Part shown: positions 60,801 to 64,000 of the stretch, in pieces
Position numbering within the stretch: the first letter of the stretch is position 1
Layout: every line of letters begins with the position of its first letter
Assembly: GCA_021234155.1 (NCBI GenBank)
Contig: JAJEKV010000010.1
Coordinates: forward strand, 18,447,418 to 18,511,417
Reading direction: 5' to 3'
DNA length: 64,000 nt
Source of the DNA: Isoetes taiwanensis
Taxonomy: Eukaryota; Streptophyta; Lycopodiopsida; Isoetales; Isoetaceae
Program-made: the position numbers and the translations under genes
The notes under the pieces: model-generated
Told to the model about the DNA's origin: nothing
Seen by the model: only the letters and a program-made list of their open reading frames with translations
Database searches by the model: none

Positions 60801-63800
60801 TCATGTAGGCTGATCTGATTCCTGAGCAAACAAAGCACTGTTTTGTGGCAAGCTGTCCAGTATTTGGTTATGTATGTCTTCTGGCAAATTGAAGCAATTT
60901 CCAATTCCATCACTATTGCTCATCTCAAAACAAACTGAAGTTACCAAATGACTGTAAACATTACACTCTGGTTCATTCACAAGTAGCTCATATCTATTGC
61001 ACCCTAAATACTTGTAGAATAACCCAGTAACAACAACTTCATTTCTGCCAAACTTCTGACCCCATGGATCTTTGAATGCCTTCTCAACAACATGTTTGAC
61101 TTTGGTGCATTTAAGAACATAAAAGTCCACCTTCTCTTTATTGTCAGGCTCTGAAACTACAGCAAAATTATCCCCAACTGCAAGAATATCAGACATCCAT
61201 TGTGGATCACCTTCAAACACAGGACCATCCACAATATCTTCCACATAATTAGCACATGGTCTAAGTTCTGAGTACTGCCATGTACCTATTCTGGCTTTGT
61301 TAGGACACTTGGCATGTTTGCCTAACCAGCAGTTATGGCAGAAACAACTATAATCCATATGAGCTACCTGTGTTGGATCTGTTGTTTGAATTGGCCTGAT
61401 AGAATGAAATTTGCTTGAACCTACTAGTGTAGCACAATCAAACCTCTCTGACCTGTCGACTTCATCCACTCCAATTTCCCAAAAGGAGCTGTAAAAAGAG
61501 GATTATTTCTCATATTGTAAGAAAAAAACAGCACTATTTCAGCATACCTGTATCTGTCCTTTCCCTCGAGTTGGGGGTTGTCACTGAAATGTTTAATTAG
61601 AAATACCACTGCATCATGTGCATTTCTTAAGGGTACTGAGCTCCTCTTCAGCATCTCATGAGTTAAAGCTCGTTTGATGACAGCTCCAAAGACCATCATG
61701 CTCACACCGGTATACAATTTCCATGAGATAACAAGAATACATTACAAACACAAAGAAAAACCATAAAAGTACTTACCCTTTCCATGATATGAGGCAAAGT
61801 AGTTCCAATTTATTGGAATGCCAGTGTTGTGGTAGTTCCTGCCAAGGAAATAGAAGGTTCTTGATCCTTTGAACTGATGAGAACATCCATCAAACCACAT
61901 GATGTGCTTGTTGTATTTCACACCTTTGCTGCTCAAGAATGCAGCATGCTTATTCAAGCAATGCTGCACAATCAATGTATCATGGTCCCTGTCATCTGAT
62001 ATGTAGAAGTGAGTTTCCTTCACAACCCTTCTCTCTTTCTCTCGATTAATGTCATCTAACTTGGTAGCGTGTCTATAAGTAATATGCACCAAGATTGTGC
62101 ATTGGTCATTCCTCCAATGCGGACTTTGTATCTCTTCTTGAATCTTAAAACTATAGTTTTCAGCAAAATCTATGACTGACACAATTGTGTCCTTTGGGAA
62201 TGTTGCCAGGCATTCTCTGAATTGCTTGGCTTGCCATCTCCCTTCATAGTTATGTGGAATAAATTCTTTTAGAATTGTTTTTGCTTCCTGGAAAATGCAA
62301 GCAGCAGTTGTGCATTTGTAAACTAGTTTGGTAATTGGTTTACTACCAACTTTGAACCCTCCTTTCCCATCAGGCTCTAGCTCTCCTGTAGGCTCAAGTA
62401 CCTGCAACAGTAGTGACAAATCATTGACATTAGACATCACAAATAGAAATCATGATACTATTAGGTTGAACTCTTACCTTGTCATAGGTTTTCCACTCGA
62501 TTTTGTGATCTGATCTGTGTTCTAGCTCCTTTGGACATGTAGGTAAATTGGCAGGTCCACATTTCTTGCATTTTAGAGTTAAACACTCATGTGTATGCCA
62601 CTCTTCTGTTTCTTCATCCTTTTGACAGACTAATGACCTCCACAACTCACTAGTAGCTGCATATGTGCATGATTTGGCCATGCAAATAGGTTCTGGACCA
62701 CAAACTAAACATGTGCAATTGCAGCTACTACCATGAATCTTCTCATCATGCCTAACCTTGTTTATTGCTTGTCTTATAAAGTCTGCTTTCATGTGGTAGA
62801 CACAGCAGCAAGTTTCTCTATCCCTAACTTTCCTCACATATGGTGGCTTCAAAGCATGAAACATTGAGAAAGATACCTCAAATTTGGGTATTCTGCTGTA
62901 AACCTCTTGTAGAAACATACCTAGGAGAACATCAAATTGAAGAAACAACAAAAGTAAGTAATTGAATTGAAATAAGAATCACAACTACTTTAGAAAAAAA
63001 ACTGACCTGAGTTTCTTCCAAGAAATGCAAGGGATGCATTACTTTCACTCCTTTGGCTAGTCTGATCTTCATGACATGTTTTTTGCAAGGTGACACTCTA
63101 GTGTTGTTTCTCCAGAAGTCAACCACAAATTTTCTTTGATCATAAGAAAGCTTGTCACATCGAGTGCTCTTCTTAAACATTGACCATGGACCTTTCCCAT
63201 GTTCAGCTGCCAACCTTCTATTGACAGCAACTGATACAATTCTCCTATTCAAGTTCAATTGCTTTGCAAAAGCTCTTCTATTGGTATCGAAATTTCTGAG
63301 AGAAAGCCATAGCAGTACTTCTTGCTCTCCAAATATCCGTATCCTTAGCATACTTGTGAGCTGCAAATGATTTCTTCAAGTTATCCACTATAGCTTTCAT
63401 AGTCTTTACTTCTTTGGTGGATTCAACACCAAGTTGAGGCAACCATTTGGCTGCCCCCCTTAAGATATCTTCCTTGTCCTTTTCACTTGCGTTATCACAA
63501 ATTTCAGTTACAAGTTTGCCAATGTTTTTTGATAGCCTTTTCTTCTTCTTTGTGATGAATTCACCATTGACTTTGGCTTGCTCATCTGCAGCAGCCTCCC
63601 TCTCTCTCTGTTTTTGCCTCTCCTTCCTTCTTTGTTCAGCTCTCTTCTTCCTAAAAAGGACAGCTACATATGCTAACAATAGCTAAATTTCACAAAGCAA
63701 GAGTCATTTAATCAACATAAAGAAATAAACATTTCTTACTTTCAATATCCGTGTCAGCACTTGTATGTTTTGGTATAAATGCAGCCTCTACTTGTTCATT

Positions 63801-64000
63801 GGATAATCCTGCACCTACAGTTGAACAGAAAGCTTTAAAAATGAATTCAGCACCATTTCAGCATAAAAAAAATGACAGCAGTACTTGAAAGTAAATAAGT
63901 TACCTGTTGCCTCAGCCATTGTTTCCTCTTGCAAGTACTCAGCAACTGTTTCTTCTGCAACAAATTCACCATGTACCTCTTCAACACATGTACCAAGACA
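60801..64000 (-). CDS. transposase-like zinc-binding protein, multi-exon, 5' end outside the window
   Basis: Exons by GT-AG: 64000-63904, 63814-63740, 63650-63007, about 62903-62478, 62401-61777, 61700-61548, 61488-60801. In order the protein has a basic coiled coil (KKRAEQRRKERQKQREREAA) and a helical DNA-binding-like part ending DFWRNNTRVSPCKKH. Next is a Cys/His-rich zone (CCCVYH, SCNCTCLVCG, KCKKC), then a core with SVIDFAENYSFKIQEEI, HIMWFDGCSHQFKG and NWNYFASYHGKG. A CFCHNCWLGKHAKCPN cluster and a tail (VGDNFAVVSEP...) end it. The motifs match, from memory, a common uncharacterised family of animal genomes that looks like a DDE-type transposase. A frame break near 63290 and an unresolved phase at the 61777/61700 junction suggest decay or sequence error. 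Confidence 0.65.

Overview
This window is nuclear DNA from a land plant with a large, transposon-packed genome. Plant signs are a CIPK-type kinase pseudogene with its NAF motif, a Ty3/gypsy element of the Tat/Athila style, and short GT-AG introns. Several elements (a coiled-coil-ORF1 LINE, an endonuclease-bearing Helitron, and a transposase-like family I know mainly from animals) suit a non-seed plant such as a fern or lycophyte, but that is inference. Intact host genes are scarce: one hypothetical 5' gene start (5.4-5.8 kb), the last exons of a p23-like co-chaperone (56.7-57.0 kb), and two convergent intron-containing genes at the right edge that may themselves be a mobile element.

Layout. 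0.9-4.9 kb: decayed LINE on the minus strand, with coiled-coil ORF1 and EN-RT-zinc-finger ORF2. 7.1-7.8 kb: 5'-truncated LINE with a poly(A) tail. 13.2-13.5 kb: compound microsatellite with about 70 GAA units. 15.1 kb: U6 snRNA pseudogene. 16.0-39.5 kb: a nested repeat domain. A roughly 5-kb unit holding a foldback MITE and a second LINE is present twice (16.9-21.9 kb; 23.4-26.5 plus 37.3-39.5 kb). The second copy is split by a 10.8-kb gypsy element (26.5-37.3 kb, minus strand, LTR-gag-PR-RT-RH-IN-extra ORF-LTR). 39.7-40.6 kb: almost pure purine tandem repeat. 42.0 kb: tRNA-like SINE. 42.8-50.1 kb: an autonomous Helitron of Helentron type (Rep, helicase, C-terminal endonuclease) with a second copy of its 5' end attached head-to-tail. 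52.7-54.0 kb: CIPK pseudogene. 57.6-64.0 kb: a coiled-coil/RING-like gene on the plus strand converging on a minus-strand gene that runs off the window.

The most interesting region is 57.6-64 kb. The minus-strand protein has zinc-binding clusters and spaced acidic motifs (DFAENY; FDG..HQFK; WNYFASYHGKG) that I recall from an abundant, unnamed, transposase-like family in cnidarian, arthropod and fish genomes. The convergent partner gene and a cluster of TGACGG motifs at the left side suggest a two-gene element, but its right end lies outside the window.

Many reading frames are interrupted by single-base indels, some in homopolymers, in otherwise well-preserved coding sequence. Some may be assembly errors rather than biological decay. 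Exon limits and domain positions were read by eye and may be off by a base or two.
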